Notes: generated by a model from the letters alone, not told the origin. A stretch of DNA of 64,000 nucleotides from Nocardia sp. NBC_01329 (GCF_035956715.1 NZ_CP108381.1:1550001-1614000), one strand, 5' to 3'. Counted from the stretch's first letter, positions 45,962 to 54,881 are shown. Numbers and translations: made by a program.

Positions 45962-46813
45962 ATGAGCCTGGGCGAGGTGGCCGCCGATCTGTACGGGCTG
46001 GCGCCCGGGGACTTCGTCGCCGCGCGCGACGCTCGGGCGGCTGCAGCCAGGGAATCCGGTGATCGGGAGCTGGCGGCGGCGATTTCTGCCCTGCGCAAAC
46101 CGACCGTTGCGGGATGGACGGTGAATATGCTGGTGCGCGCCGCGCCCGGCGAGGTCGACGCCCTGCTCCGGCTCGGTGCCGATCTGCGGACCGCGCAGCG
46201 GCAATTGTCCGGTGAACAGTTGCGTGAGCTGACCCGGCAGCGGCGGCAGGTGGTGGACGCGCTCACCGGTCGGGCGGGAGAGTTGGTCGCCGGGCAGGGC
46301 CGGCCCGTCTCGGATGCGGTTCTGCGGCAGGTGAGCGAAACGCTGACCGCGGCGCTGGCCGATCCGGAGATCGCCGAACGGGTCCGGACCGGCACCCTGG
46401 TGGCCGCAGAGACTTACGCGGGGTTCGGACCGGTGGAACCGGACCTCAGCGTGGTCCGGGACGGGGCGAACCCCGCCGTTTCCGGTGCGCGACGGAAAAC
46501 GACACATTCTGCCGAATCTGCCGCGGACCAGGATGATCGGGAGGCGCGGGTCGAAGCACAACGTCAGCGTGAGCAGGAGCGGGCACGGGCGGCGGAGGCG
46601 GCCGCGCAGGAGGCTCTCACCAGTGCGGAACTGGAGGCGCGACAGGCCGCCGAGCACCTCGGGGCCACCGAGGCCCGGCTGGCGGAACTACGCGACGAGC
46701 TCACCGCAGTGGAAGCCCGGCGCCGGTTCGCCCGTAACGCCGATCGGGCCGCCCGGGACGCCGTCCGGGCGGCAACGGTCGAATGGGAGCGGGCGCGGCG
46801 CCGGTTGCGGTGA
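45962..46813 (+). CDS. Conserved coiled-coil protein, unknown function
   Basis: Protein of 283 residues. Residues 1-150 are helical with a conserved-looking start (LGEVAADLYGLAPGDFVAAR, RKPTVAGWTVNMLVR). A flexible segment (~150-185) follows, then a long Ala/Arg/Glu-rich coiled coil to the C-terminus (REARVEAQRQREQERARAAE onwards). I know the family only as an actinobacterial hypothetical. Cytosolic, with no signal or membrane helix. It converges closely on the SRPBCC gene. Confidence 0.78.
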   Translation: MSLGEVAADLYGLAPGDFVAARDARAAAARESGDRELAAAISALRKPTVAGWTVNMLVRAAPGEVDALLRLGADLRTAQRQLSGEQLRELTRQRRQVVDALTGRAGELVAGQGRPVSDAVLRQVSETLTAALADPEIAERVRTGTLVAAETYAGFGPVEPDLSVVRDGANPAVSGARRKTTHSAESAADQDDREARVEAQRQREQERARAAEAAAQEALTSAELEARQAAEHLGATEARLAELRDELTAVEARRRFARNADRAARDAVRAATVEWERARRRLR

Positions 46814-46822
46814 ACCGGTGGG

Positions 46823-47266
46823 TCAATTCCAGTCGTCGATCTTCACATCGTGCGGGTCCGGCGCGCCCTTACCCGTTTCCACCAGCGATTTCATGCTCAG
46901 GAGGAAGGTCGCCCATTTGGTACTGCAGTGATACATGAACTCCACCGGCTCCCGCCAGCCCTCGTGTTCGAACAGTACGACGGTGTAGGTGTCGGCCCGG
47001 GTGATTTTCCAGTCGATATGGGTGCCGATCCATTCGGCGGGACCTTCGATCACTTCCCAGCGGACGTGCTCGCCCGGGGTCAGTTCGACCACCTTCATAT
47101 CGAAACCGCCCGCGACGAACCGGAATTGCAGCAGGCCGCCGATATCGCTGCCCTTGCCTCGGGTATCCGAAGCCCACCAGCCGGCCAGCCCTTCGGGTGT
47201 GGTCAAGGCGGTATATATCTCGGCCGGAGCCGCTTCGACGCCGACTCTGTGCAGTATGTTCACCAT
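46823..47266 (-). CDS. SRPBCC / AHSA1-domain protein
   Basis: A 147-residue START/AHSA1-like lipid-binding fold: VGVEAAPAEIYTALTTPEGL, AGWWASDTRGKGSDIGG, DMKVVELTPGEHVRWEVIEG and a C-terminal helix (CSTKWATFLLSMKSLVE). ATG 47266 with AGAGG upstream. It is the third gene after SRPBCC-1 and ArsR on the same strand, with a 47-base gap. A small hydrophobic ligand is expected. It is related to, but clearly different from, the other SRPBCC protein. Confidence 0.88.
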   Translation of the reverse strand: MVNILHRVGVEAAPAEIYTALTTPEGLAGWWASDTRGKGSDIGGLLQFRFVAGGFDMKVVELTPGEHVRWEVIEGPAEWIGTHIDWKITRADTYTVVLFEHEGWREPVEFMYHCSTKWATFLLSMKSLVETGKGAPDPHDVKIDDWN

Positions 47267-47313
47267 GGTCGATACCTCTTCTCTCCGGATGTATTTCGAT
47301 CTGCGGTAAGGAT

Positions 47314-47667
47314 TTACTGCTGGCCGCTCTGCTGGTCCTGGACCCGCTGGATCGCCTCGGCGATGCTCTTGATCCGGCGCAGCCGGGCATCCCAGGCCGC
47401 GCCCACCGACGACAGCTGGGCGACCGCCCGGGCGAGTTGGGCCTCGTCTACCCGGTATCGGCGTTCCCGGCCGGTGGCGGTGGCGTGCACCAGTCCGGCG
47501 CGGTCGAGTACGCCGAGATGTTTCGCGACGGCCTGCCGCGTCACGGGTAGTCGCTCGCTGAGGCCGGTGGCGGTGCCCTCGCCCGCGGCGAGCAGTAGGT
47601 CGAGCATGCGGCGACGGGTCGGGTCGCCTATGGCGGACCACAGGCGGTCGTCGACTGCGGTGGTCAC
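47314..47667 (-). CDS. ArsR-family regulator of the SRPBCC operon
   Basis: A 117-residue winged-helix protein: LWSAIGDPTRRRMLDLLLAA, SERLPVTRQAVAKHLGVLDR (recognition helix), and the wing TGRERRYRVDEAQL. No metal-sensing Cys. It belongs to the group usually encoded with AHSA1 proteins. ATG overlaps the stop of the upstream SRPBCC gene (ATGA). Two GCAAC/GTTGC palindromes just upstream of the operon are its probable binding sites. Confidence 0.92.
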   Translation of the reverse strand: MTTAVDDRLWSAIGDPTRRRMLDLLLAAGEGTATGLSERLPVTRQAVAKHLGVLDRAGLVHATATGRERRYRVDEAQLARAVAQLSSVGAAWDARLRRIKSIAEAIQRVQDQQSGQQ

Positions 47668-48116
47668 GGCGTGGAGACCAGCCGGGTGACGTATTCGCCC
47701 AGACGGGGCAGGTAGAAGTCCCAGCCGTCGATATGTTCGCGGTGTTCTTCCTGCGCCAACGCGTCCGCCCAGCCCATTTCCCGGAAACCGGTCTCGGTGA
47801 GCCGGATCCTGGTTCCCGTTCCGGCGGGCGCGAGTTCGAAGGTGACCAGCAGTGAGCCGGCGGAATCATCGACGGCTCCGCCGGGGTAGCACCAGCGGAA
47901 GGAGAACAGGCGCGGTGGGTCGACGTCCACGACCGACATCGGCGCGACCTGTTTGCGGTCACCCCAGACGAACTCGCCGGTCGCGCCGGGTACCGGTTCG
48001 AAACCGGCATCGTCGGTCCACCACTGAGCGATGTGCTCGGGCCGGCTGACCACCTCGAAGACCACCTCGGGGGAGGCCTCCACATGGATCTCGCGTTCGA
48101 CACTGCCGTACTCCAT
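47664..48116 (-). CDS. SRPBCC / AHSA1-domain protein, operon leader
   Basis: A 150-residue protein with IHVEASPEVVFEVVSRPEHI, AQWWTDDAGFEPVPGATGEF and ETGFREMGWADALAQEEHRE, then a final helix (GWDFYLPRLGEYVTRLV). It is the first gene of the SRPBCC-ArsR-SRPBCC operon and is preceded by GGAGGAAG. Function is likely ligand binding or sequestration, with expression controlled by the ArsR protein. Confidence 0.9.
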   Translation of the reverse strand: MEYGSVEREIHVEASPEVVFEVVSRPEHIAQWWTDDAGFEPVPGATGEFVWGDRKQVAPMSVVDVDPPRLFSFRWCYPGGAVDDSAGSLLVTFELAPAGTGTRIRLTETGFREMGWADALAQEEHREHIDGWDFYLPRLGEYVTRLVSTP

Positions 48117-48132
48117 ACGCTTCCTCCTATAT

Positions 48133-48197
48133 GCAACTGTTGGTTGCGTATTACGGTAGCGTGCGACAGTTCAATGCGCAACCATAGGTTGCGCATT
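48133..48197. promoter_or_regulatory. Two ArsR operator palindromes
   Basis: AATGCGCAACC-ATA-GGTTGCGCATT (48173-48197) has perfect 11-base arms. GCAAC-TGTTG-GTTGC (48133-48147) has perfect 5-base arms with the same core. Both lie just upstream of the SRPBCC-ArsR operon, centres about 45 bases apart. The nearer one lies 17 bases from the start codon, over the likely transcription start. Confidence 0.78.
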
Positions 48198-48279
48198 CTT
48201 GTTTCATGTCCTGTGCCCCAGGTGAGCCGGTCTCCGCGGGTGGCCGAAAACGACCTGCTCGATCGCCCACCTCGGCCCC

Positions 48280-49296
48280 TCACCGCAGTAACGGCTCCAG
48301 TGCCGGTTCGGTGCTGGAGTCGGCAGTGGGGGTCGGTGGGAACGGCCCGGTGGGCGGCTGCGGGATCCCGGCAACCACGGGTGCCGCGACGGGGAGTGAT
48401 ATGCCGATGTGCGGGCCCCCGGCCCTGCGGGACGGTGAACCGGCGGGCGCCTTTTCACGGTATCCGGGCGGTGCGAGCAGATAGCCGAACCGGCCCGCCC
48501 AGGTCTTCGCGTTCGCGATATCGCAAAGCATCGCGGCGAATTCGGCGTAGTTCACCCGAATCGGATTCCGGGTGTCGATATTGTGGACCAACCCGTACCG
48601 GGCCGGCTCGACCTCGTCGGCATAACTGCCGAACAGGCGGTCCCAGACGATGAAGACACCGCCGTAGTTCCTGTCCAGGTACGGGTTGTTCGAACCGTGG
48701 TGTACACGGTGATGTGACGGGGTGTTGAACAGGTACTCGATCGGACCCCACACTCTGCCCACCCGTTCGGTATGAATCGGGAACTGGAACAACAGATTCA
48801 ACGATTGCATCAGCAGCACCATCCACACCGGGATCCCCAACAGCGCCGCCGGCGCGAAGAACATGCCGCGCACCAGCATCGACGGGTTCAACCACGGCAA
48901 TCGGATCGCGGTGGAGAGGTTGAAATACTGCGACGAGTGGTGCACCGAATGCGAGGTCCACATCAGCCGCACCCGGTGATCCGCGCGATGGGCCCAGTAG
49001 TAGAAGAAGTCCACCACTACGAAGGCCAGCGGCCACACCCACCAGGTGCCGGTATCCAGATGGAAGGGGGCGAGAGCGGCGGCCAGCGCGAGCGGACCCA
49101 CGACACTGATCGCGGTCAGGATCGGTTTGGTGACGCGGCTCAGGACAAACGTCGCGATATTGGTCGCGACCTCCTTGCCGTCGTAACCGTGCAAGCCGGG
49201 CCGGGTGTCCGGATCGATCCGGCTCGCGATCCACTCCGCGAGCATCAGGAGCACGAAGGCGATCAGAGTGGGGACCGCGAAGAGTAGATCGTGCAT
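48280..49296 (-). CDS. Sterol desaturase / fatty acid hydroxylase family membrane protein
   Basis: Protein of 338 residues from ATG 49296. Several membrane helices and the three-His-box diiron motif are visible: HRADH (HxxxH), HSVHHSS (HxxHH) and HHRVHHG (HxxHH). Family members hydroxylate or desaturate lipids and carotenoids. The last ~60 residues are a Pro/Ala-rich, probably disordered tail (from SPSRRAGGPHIG) unusual for the family. The upstream extension to 49464 has no support. Confidence 0.9.
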   Translation of the reverse strand: MHDLLFAVPTLIAFVLLMLAEWIASRIDPDTRPGLHGYDGKEVATNIATFVLSRVTKPILTAISVVGPLALAAALAPFHLDTGTWWVWPLAFVVVDFFYYWAHRADHRVRLMWTSHSVHHSSQYFNLSTAIRLPWLNPSMLVRGMFFAPAALLGIPVWMVLLMQSLNLLFQFPIHTERVGRVWGPIEYLFNTPSHHRVHHGSNNPYLDRNYGGVFIVWDRLFGSYADEVEPARYGLVHNIDTRNPIRVNYAEFAAMLCDIANAKTWAGRFGYLLAPPGYREKAPAGSPSRRAGGPHIGISLPVAAPVVAGIPQPPTGPFPPTPTADSSTEPALEPLLR

Positions 49297-49725
49297 CTGC
49301 CGAACCTTTCGTCGGTGAGCTTGCTGGTCATGAAGAAGAATGCCGCGCGAGGGTGGGGCGGCGATATGGCCATGATGAGGAGTCTCTGAGGAAGTGGCCG
49401 TGGCCGCCCCCGGCAAGTCCGCCCGCGCTCCGGGAGCCGGTCGCGTGGGGCCGGCAAGGGTCATTGCCGGACCGCTCGCCGCGCCTGCGCGGGGCGACGA
49501 TCGACCCGGTCCGCACGTAGACCGATACTTGCTGGTCAGATGGCCTACCGGCCAATAATCTTCCGGAGGCCCCCGTCCGTGCCCGGCCCGAAAACACAGT
49601 GCGCGCGCTTTTTCCGGCAGGGGACACCGGCGCGTCGGCGGTAGACCACGGGGCGGTTCGACTGTAATGGTCGGCGCCCGATCGGTTTACGAGTGTGGTG
49701 TCCTCCCTGACAGGAAGGTTCTTGC
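49297..49725. other. Divergent promoter gap
   Basis: A 429-base gap between the sterol desaturase-family gene (minus) and the secreted-protein gene (plus). The one clear element is TGGCC-TACC-GGCCA (49541-49554), with perfect 5-base arms and an AT-rich right flank, a possible operator. No gene is seen. Confidence 0.4.
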
Positions 49726-50061
49726 ATGCGTCGTTCTGTGCTGGCTCTGGGTGCGGTGGTGTTCGCGGTGGTGACGACCTCGGCCGTGGGCAATACCGCG
49801 CATGCCGCGACCGGGCAGGTCGCGCTGCGGTGGACGGTCGACGGGAGCCGGGTGCACAAGGTCATCGACAACCCCAGCGGCTGTATCGATCTCAGTGCCG
49901 TGGGCGTGATCGGCCGGGCGTCGGTCCGCAATCTCACCGACCGGAAGGTCAAACTCTGGAACGGTATCGGCTGCCGCGGGACCTATGGCGGCGGTATCGA
50001 GCACGGCGAGCGCAACGGTCGGTGGGGTTATCCGGACTGGAGTATCTACATCTCGTCCTAG
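49726..50061 (+). CDS. Small secreted protein, unknown function
   Basis: A 111-residue protein with a classical signal peptide (MRRSVLALGAVVFAVVTTSA, predicted cut after AHA). The mature domain of ~83 residues has two Cys (SGCIDL, GIGCRG), likely disulfide-linked, and a beta-rich, Gly/Trp-containing end (WGYPDWSIYISS). No family recognised. The stop codon TAG coincides with the left junction of the IS element: TA is the target duplication and G the first base of the element. Confidence 0.8.
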   Translation: MRRSVLALGAVVFAVVTTSAVGNTAHAATGQVALRWTVDGSRVHKVIDNPSGCIDLSAVGVIGRASVRNLTDRKVKLWNGIGCRGTYGGGIEHGERNGRWGYPDWSIYISS

Positions 50062-51249
50062 TGCCTCGTCCAGATAGGTTGCGCCGGTATTCCGGGGTGT
50101 CGGTTTGATCGTGTGCTTGCCGACGGCGATGCTGCCCGTGGAGGTGGTGTCGATGGCCCGGAAACCAGAAGTATTCGTGCGGGAGGTGTCTCCGGAAGAG
50201 GGACGCCGACTGCAGAAGATCACCAAAACCAGCAAACAGCCGATCAGGACCCGACGCGCGATCGTGGTGATGGCCTCAGCGCAACATCAACCCGTTCCGG
50301 CGATAGCGAGGCTGATGCAGGTCTCGGAAGCCTATGTGCGGCAAGTGATCCACGACTTCAACGAACGGGGGTTCGAAGCATTGGACCCAAAATGGAGCGG
50401 GGGCAGACCGCCGAAGACCGATCGGGCGACGCGTGAACGTATCGCCTGCATCGCCCGGTGCTGCCCCCGCGACCTCGGCTATCCGTTCTCGACGTGGAGC
50501 CTGTCGAAACTCCGAGACATGCTGGCCACCAGCAAAATCGCTGATATCAGCCGCGAAACCTTACGCACGATCCTGCGCGAGCAGGGCGTGTCCTGGCAGG
50601 CCACCAAGACCTGGAAAGCAGGCACCGACCCCGACTTCACCACCAAGATGAACCGCATCCTGGACCTCTACGACCACCCACCCGCCGACGGGCGAGTGAT
50701 CTGTGTCGACGAGTTCGGGCCGTTGAACCTGCAACCCCGCCCCGGGCGCGGCTGGTTCCCGGCCCGCAAGCCGCGCCGGCTGCGGGCGACCTACCACCGC
50801 GACCACGGAGTGCGGCATCTACTCGGGGCGTTGGACCTGGCCACCGGCCGTATTCACTACCGGATCCGGGACCGCAAACGATGGATCGAGTTTCTGGCCT
50901 TCCTGAAAACACTGCGGGCCCGCTGGCCCGGCGAGAAGCTGTACGTCATCGCCGACAACTTCTCCCCGCACAAACGGGCCGAAGTTCGGGACTGGGCCGC
51001 GGCCAACAACGTGGAGTTGGTGTTCCTGCCGACCTATTCGTCCTGGCTGAACTGGATCGAATCGGAATTCGCCGCGTTGCGGTACTTCGCCCTCAACGGC
51101 ACCGACCACCGCAGCCACAACGAACAAGACGCCGCGATCGGCGCCTACATCCGCTGGCACAACCAGCACGCCCGACCCAAACGAGACTTCGCCGTCAACT
51201 CCACAATCCGGCGCCCCGATTACCTATCCAACGTTGCTTGACGAGGCAC
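50061..51249. mobile_element. IS630-type insertion sequence
   Basis: A 1189-base element flanked by a TA target duplication (50059-50060 and 51250-51251). Terminal inverted repeats begin GTGCCTCGTC at the left (50061-50070), with the exact complement GACGAGGCAC at the right (51240-51249). It encodes one full-length transposase. Ends, target site and gene are all intact, so it may be active or recently inserted. Confidence 0.9.
50153..51241 (+). CDS. IS630-family transposase
   Basis: Protein of 362 residues from ATG 50153. An N-terminal HTH pair (PVPAIARLMQVSEAYVRQVI and a second domain with GGRPPKTDRATRERI) is followed by a DDE integrase fold: Asp in VICVDEFGPLNLQ, Asp in LYVIADNFSPHK, Glu in WLNWIESEFAALRY. 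The last Asp-Glu spacing fits the family. It cuts and pastes at TA. The gene ends eight bases before the right end of the element and shows no frameshift. Confidence 0.95.
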   Translation: MARKPEVFVREVSPEEGRRLQKITKTSKQPIRTRRAIVVMASAQHQPVPAIARLMQVSEAYVRQVIHDFNERGFEALDPKWSGGRPPKTDRATRERIACIARCCPRDLGYPFSTWSLSKLRDMLATSKIADISRETLRTILREQGVSWQATKTWKAGTDPDFTTKMNRILDLYDHPPADGRVICVDEFGPLNLQPRPGRGWFPARKPRRLRATYHRDHGVRHLLGALDLATGRIHYRIRDRKRWIEFLAFLKTLRARWPGEKLYVIADNFSPHKRAEVRDWAAANNVELVFLPTYSSWLNWIESEFAALRYFALNGTDHRSHNEQDAAIGAYIRWHNQHARPKRDFAVNSTIRRPDYLSNVA

Positions 51250-51356
51250 TAGCCTGCGAACCGGGCTGAGCGCAGAGGTGACGCTCCCGGCGGATTCTGC
51301 CCGTGAGCGGAGTGGAATTCGGGGTATTCGGCCGGTGAGACCCCTGGAGGTGGTGT

Positions 51357-51704
51357 GTGAAGGCCGAAGACGAGAGTGCCGCGCCGAGTTCGGTGAGCCC
51401 GTTCAATCCGGCGGATCCGCTCGATCCGACGAGCCCGGTGAATCCGGCGAGTCCGCTGGATCCCGAGGATGCGCTCAACCCCGCGGGCACGGCGGTTCCC
51501 GTGGTCCCGCTGACCGAGGAGCAACCGATGCGCACCTGGTTGTGGCCCACGCTGATCATCTTCGGCCTGGTGATCGGGGGTGCGATCCTGGTGATGATCC
51601 TGGTGAGCACAGCGGATTTCGGCAGTGATCCGGCGGAGGTGACGCCGACCCCGGGCGGGTGCCAGGGCTTCTGCACGACCACGGTCGCACCACCGGGACG
51701 GTGA
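51357..51704 (+). CDS. Small single-span membrane protein with Asx-Pro repeats
   Basis: A 115-residue protein from GTG 51357 (GGAGG upstream). An acidic, Pro-rich N-terminal half has repeated N/D-P-x-x-P units (FNPADPLDPTSPVNPASPLD), then one membrane helix (LWPTLIIFGLVIGGAILVMI). A short exported tail contains two Cys (GGCQGFCTTT). No family recognised. The gene lies downstream of the IS and could have been separated from its promoter by it. Confidence 0.65.
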   Translation: MKAEDESAAPSSVSPFNPADPLDPTSPVNPASPLDPEDALNPAGTAVPVVPLTEEQPMRTWLWPTLIIFGLVIGGAILVMILVSTADFGSDPAEVTPTPGGCQGFCTTTVAPPGR

Positions 51705-51917
51705 GTGCGCGGCGGGGGCGCACCCGTACGGTGTGCCCCCGCCTGTTCACGGTCGTTATTGCGCCGGGCCGCCGCCGCCTCGTCACCGGAGTCCTCGGCG
51801 CCCGCCACGGGACGCATGACCGTTTTCGCGCGTCCGAAACATGCGGGGCTGCGGGGCAGGTGGCAGCGCCGGCGTCCCCCTGTGGCGCGATTCGCACTCG
51901 CGAGATTTTCAGATCAC

Positions 51918-51944
51918 GTTTCGATTACCGTGCGATGCGGGTAT
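51918..51944 (+). promoter_or_regulatory. SigB/SigF-type promoter of the sigma gene
   Basis: GTTT (51918-51921), a 17-base spacer and GGGTAT (51939-51944) match the stress-sigma (SigB/F/G) promoter pattern. It lies 44 bases before the GTG start of a SigB/F-type sigma gene, so positive self-control is likely. Confidence 0.6.
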
Positions 51945-51987
51945 CCCGGGTGTAACGAGACGATGGGGAAAACCCGAGGAGCCTCCG

Positions 51988-52863
51988 GTGAACGAAACGA
52001 CCGAACCCATGACCGACCACCGCCCGGCGGACCGGCCGGCGCGCACCGGCCATGCGCCCGGAGACGGTGACAGCTACGACAACATCGAACCGCTGTTCGC
52101 CGACCTCGGGGCGCTGGCGCCCGAGGACCCGCGTCGGCGCGCATTGCGCGAGCAGATCGTGCATCGCTGCCTGCCGCTGGCCGAACATATCGCGCGGCGT
52201 TTCGCCGGCCGCGGCGAATCGTTCGACGATCTGCTCCAGATCTCCCGGCTCGGCCTGGTGCAGGCGGTCGACCGCTTCGATCAGGAACGGGGCAGTTCTT
52301 TCCTGTCCTTCGCCATCCCGACCATCATGGGCGAGGTGCGTCGCCACTTCCGCGATCACACCTGGGCGGTGCGGGTGCCGCGGGGGACCAAGGAACTGCA
52401 TCAGCGGATCGGCCCGGCCACCGAAACCCTGTATCAGCGGCTCGGCCGAATGCCCACCGCACGGGAGATCGCGACCGAGCTCGGTGCCGACCTCACCGAT
52501 GTCACCCGTGCGCTCATCGCCGGTAACGCCCACACCAGCAAGTCGCTGGACGCGGGCACCGACGATCAGGACAACGAGACCTCGCCACCGGCGGTACTGG
52601 CCCGGCTGGGCGGGGAGGACCCCTGCTACCGATTGCTCGAGGACGCCATGACGATGCGTCCGCTGATCGCGGAACTGCCGCAGCGGGAACGGCAGATCCT
52701 GGTGTGGCGGTACTTCGCGAACATGACCCAGGTCGAGATCGCCGAACGGCTCGATATCTCGCAGATGCAGGTGTCGCGGATCCTCGCCAAAACATTGCGG
52801 ACACTGCGCGAACAGGCGCTGGCCGAACCCGAGGACGCCGATTCGATCACCACGGCCGCCTGA
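51988..52863 (+). CDS. SigB/SigF/SigG-type stress sigma factor
   Basis: Protein of 291 residues from GTG 51988 (GAGGAG upstream; ATG 52009 is an alternative). Region 2 is VHRCLPLAEHIARRFAGRGE, then DDLLQISRLGLVQAVDRFDQ and SFAIPTIMGEVRRHFRD. Region 3 is VPRGTKELHQRIGPATETLY, and region 4 includes LPQRERQILVWRYFANMTQV and a final HTH (EIAERLDISQMQVSRILAK). It belongs to the general-stress group usually held by anti-sigma kinases, but no RsbW-type gene is adjacent. Confidence 0.93.
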   Translation: MNETTEPMTDHRPADRPARTGHAPGDGDSYDNIEPLFADLGALAPEDPRRRALREQIVHRCLPLAEHIARRFAGRGESFDDLLQISRLGLVQAVDRFDQERGSSFLSFAIPTIMGEVRRHFRDHTWAVRVPRGTKELHQRIGPATETLYQRLGRMPTAREIATELGADLTDVTRALIAGNAHTSKSLDAGTDDQDNETSPPAVLARLGGEDPCYRLLEDAMTMRPLIAELPQRERQILVWRYFANMTQVEIAERLDISQMQVSRILAKTLRTLREQALAEPEDADSITTAA

Positions 52864-53030
52864 ATTACGGCGATCGGACCGGCTTCACCAGGTGTCCACC
52901 GGTTCGGTTCCGACCCCCGCACGCAACCAGGCCATGGCCCGCGCTCGGGACTTGATCAACCAGGTGCGCGTGCACACGCGGTGGCGACGGGGCTTGCCGC
53001 GCGGGCGACCGGGCCTGATATACAGGGCGC

Positions 53031-53537
53031 ATGCTGGCGAACTCGGAATCCGAGTCCTACGTCCTCGACGACCTGGCGGCCGCTGCCGACGCGCCTGTCT
53101 ACCTGGTCACCGTCGCCGCGGACGATGAGCGTTCGGGCTGCTTGGTCGGGTTCGCGTCCCAGACCGGGATCGATCCCGCCCGGTTCTTGGTCTGCCTGTC
53201 GAAAGCGAACCACACCTATCGGGTCGCGCCACGGGCAGAGTTCATGGCCGTCCATCTGGTGAGTGCGAAGAATACCGGCCTCGCCGAGTTGTTCGGGGCC
53301 GAAACCGGCGACGAGATCGACAAGTTCGACCGGTGCCGGTGGCGGCCGGGACCGCACGGGGTCCCCGTGCTGATCGATGCCGTGGCCTGGTTCTCCGGTC
53401 GTATCCTCACCCGATACGACTTCGGTGATCACGTCGGCTTCCTGCTCGCACCGGTGGACGGCGAGGCACCGGCGGATGCTCCGGCGGTGCTCCGTTTCCA
53501 CCATGTCGCCGCGATGCGGCCCGGTCATCCGGCTTGA
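53031..53537 (+). CDS. Flavin reductase-like FMN-binding protein
   Basis: A 168-residue split-barrel protein: APVYLVTVAADDERSGCLVG, ASQTGIDPARFLVCLSKANH (the flavin-binding stretch) and AEFMAVHLVSAKNTGLAELF, ending VLRFHHVAAM. This is the family of small flavin reductases that supply reduced flavin or act on flavin themselves. It converges on the P450 gene of the polyketide cluster; whether it belongs to that cluster is uncertain. Confidence 0.85.
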   Translation: MLANSESESYVLDDLAAAADAPVYLVTVAADDERSGCLVGFASQTGIDPARFLVCLSKANHTYRVAPRAEFMAVHLVSAKNTGLAELFGAETGDEIDKFDRCRWRPGPHGVPVLIDAVAWFSGRILTRYDFGDHVGFLLAPVDGEAPADAPAVLRFHHVAAMRPGHPA

Positions 53538-53606
53538 TGCCGCGGCCGGTGGGTCAAATGTCGCCGATGGCCGGGCGGGTGCCTGGCGTAGGTGGGGTGC
53601 CAGGCT

Positions 53607-54881
53607 TCAGCGGCCTGTGCTGACCAGCAGGTGGCGGGGCCCGCGGATAACCCGCGACGGGCAGTACGCGGGTCTGCCCACCGCATGTACTCGCGGGAAA
53701 CGGTGGTAGAGGGCGCGCAGCGCGATCTCGCCCTCCATCCGGGCCAGTCCCGCGCCCAGGCAGTAGTGGACACCTGCTGCGAAAGACAGATGCTCCCGGG
53801 CGTTCGGTCGGGTGATATCGAAACGGCCAGGTTCGTCGAACACCGCCGGATCGCGGTTGGCGGCAGCCAGCAGGGCCACCACCGGGGTGCCCCGGGGCAG
53901 CTGCCGACCGGCCAGTTCGAGAGGTTCGCCGACCACTCGGACGCTGTACTGGGCGGGTGCTTCCCACCGCAGTGTTTCCTCCACGACGGCGCCCGCCAGA
54001 TCGGGGTCGGCGGCTAGCAGTTCGTGCTGATCGGGGTTCTCCGACAGCGCGATCACCGCATTGCCGATGATATTGGCGGTGGTGACGAAACCGCCGATGA
54101 GTAGTGCCTGACAGGTGGACACCAGACCGGCCTCGGTCATAGCGCCCTCGTCGACCGCGGCGGTGAGCGCGGTGATCAGGTCGGGGCCGGGCGCGGCGCG
54201 GCGAGCTGCGACCGCTGCCGCGAAATAGTCGGTGAGCTCGGCCAGCAGCACCTGGGTGCGGCGGCGTTCGCGCGCACCGCGTGCTCCGTCGACGGTCGCG
54301 CCGAATTCGATTCCCCAGCGGGCGAAATGATCGTGGTCGGTGGCCGGGAGGCCGAGCAGTTCGGCGATGACCAGACTCGGGATGCGCAGGGCGAAGGCGT
54401 CGATGAGGTCGACCGGTTCGGTGCTGTCGAGCGCGTCCAGTTGCCGCTCGACCAGTTCTTCGACGAATGAGCGACGCGCCCGCATCTGCGCAGCGCCGAA
54501 GAGCGGGGCGACAAGTCTGCGTAATGCGGTGTGTTCAGGTGGGTTCGCCGAGGCCAGAGAGTCGTCGAGCGGATGCACCAGAAAATCGGTCCGCTGCTCG
54601 GGCAGGGGGCGCAGTTTCAACCGGACGGCGGAGGTGGGCGCGACCTTGAACCGGTTGTCGCGCAGCAGCTCGTTGCATACGGCGTGCGAGGCCGACATAC
54701 ACAGGCCGCTGCGCCCGCGGACCAGATCTCCGCCGGACCGGATCCGCTCGTAGTGGGTGTGTCCGTCGGCCCCCCGGGGCAGGTTCAGGATCGAGGCGAC
54801 CGGATCTCCCATAACAGTGGAGGTGCGCAGTCGTAGCGAGTTCCGGTACAACCGGGCGATCGTGCGTAGTTCGCCGCTCAT
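53607..54881 (-). CDS. Cytochrome P450 of the polyketide cluster
   Basis: Protein of 424 residues starting MSGELRTIARLYRN. All P450 landmarks are intact: I-helix LLIGGFVTTANIIGNA, ExxR in VVEETLRWEAPAQYSVR, and heme loop LSFAAGVHYCLGAGLARMEG. It is a class I bacterial enzyme needing external ferredoxin, which is not encoded nearby. The start overlaps the stop of the acyl-CoA ligase gene by one base (TGATG), so the two are co-translated. It probably oxidises the polyketide made by the neighbouring PKS. Confidence 0.93.
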   Translation of the reverse strand: MSGELRTIARLYRNSLRLRTSTVMGDPVASILNLPRGADGHTHYERIRSGGDLVRGRSGLCMSASHAVCNELLRDNRFKVAPTSAVRLKLRPLPEQRTDFLVHPLDDSLASANPPEHTALRRLVAPLFGAAQMRARRSFVEELVERQLDALDSTEPVDLIDAFALRIPSLVIAELLGLPATDHDHFARWGIEFGATVDGARGARERRRTQVLLAELTDYFAAAVAARRAAPGPDLITALTAAVDEGAMTEAGLVSTCQALLIGGFVTTANIIGNAVIALSENPDQHELLAADPDLAGAVVEETLRWEAPAQYSVRVVGEPLELAGRQLPRGTPVVALLAAANRDPAVFDEPGRFDITRPNAREHLSFAAGVHYCLGAGLARMEGEIALRALYHRFPRVHAVGRPAYCPSRVIRGPRHLLVSTGR

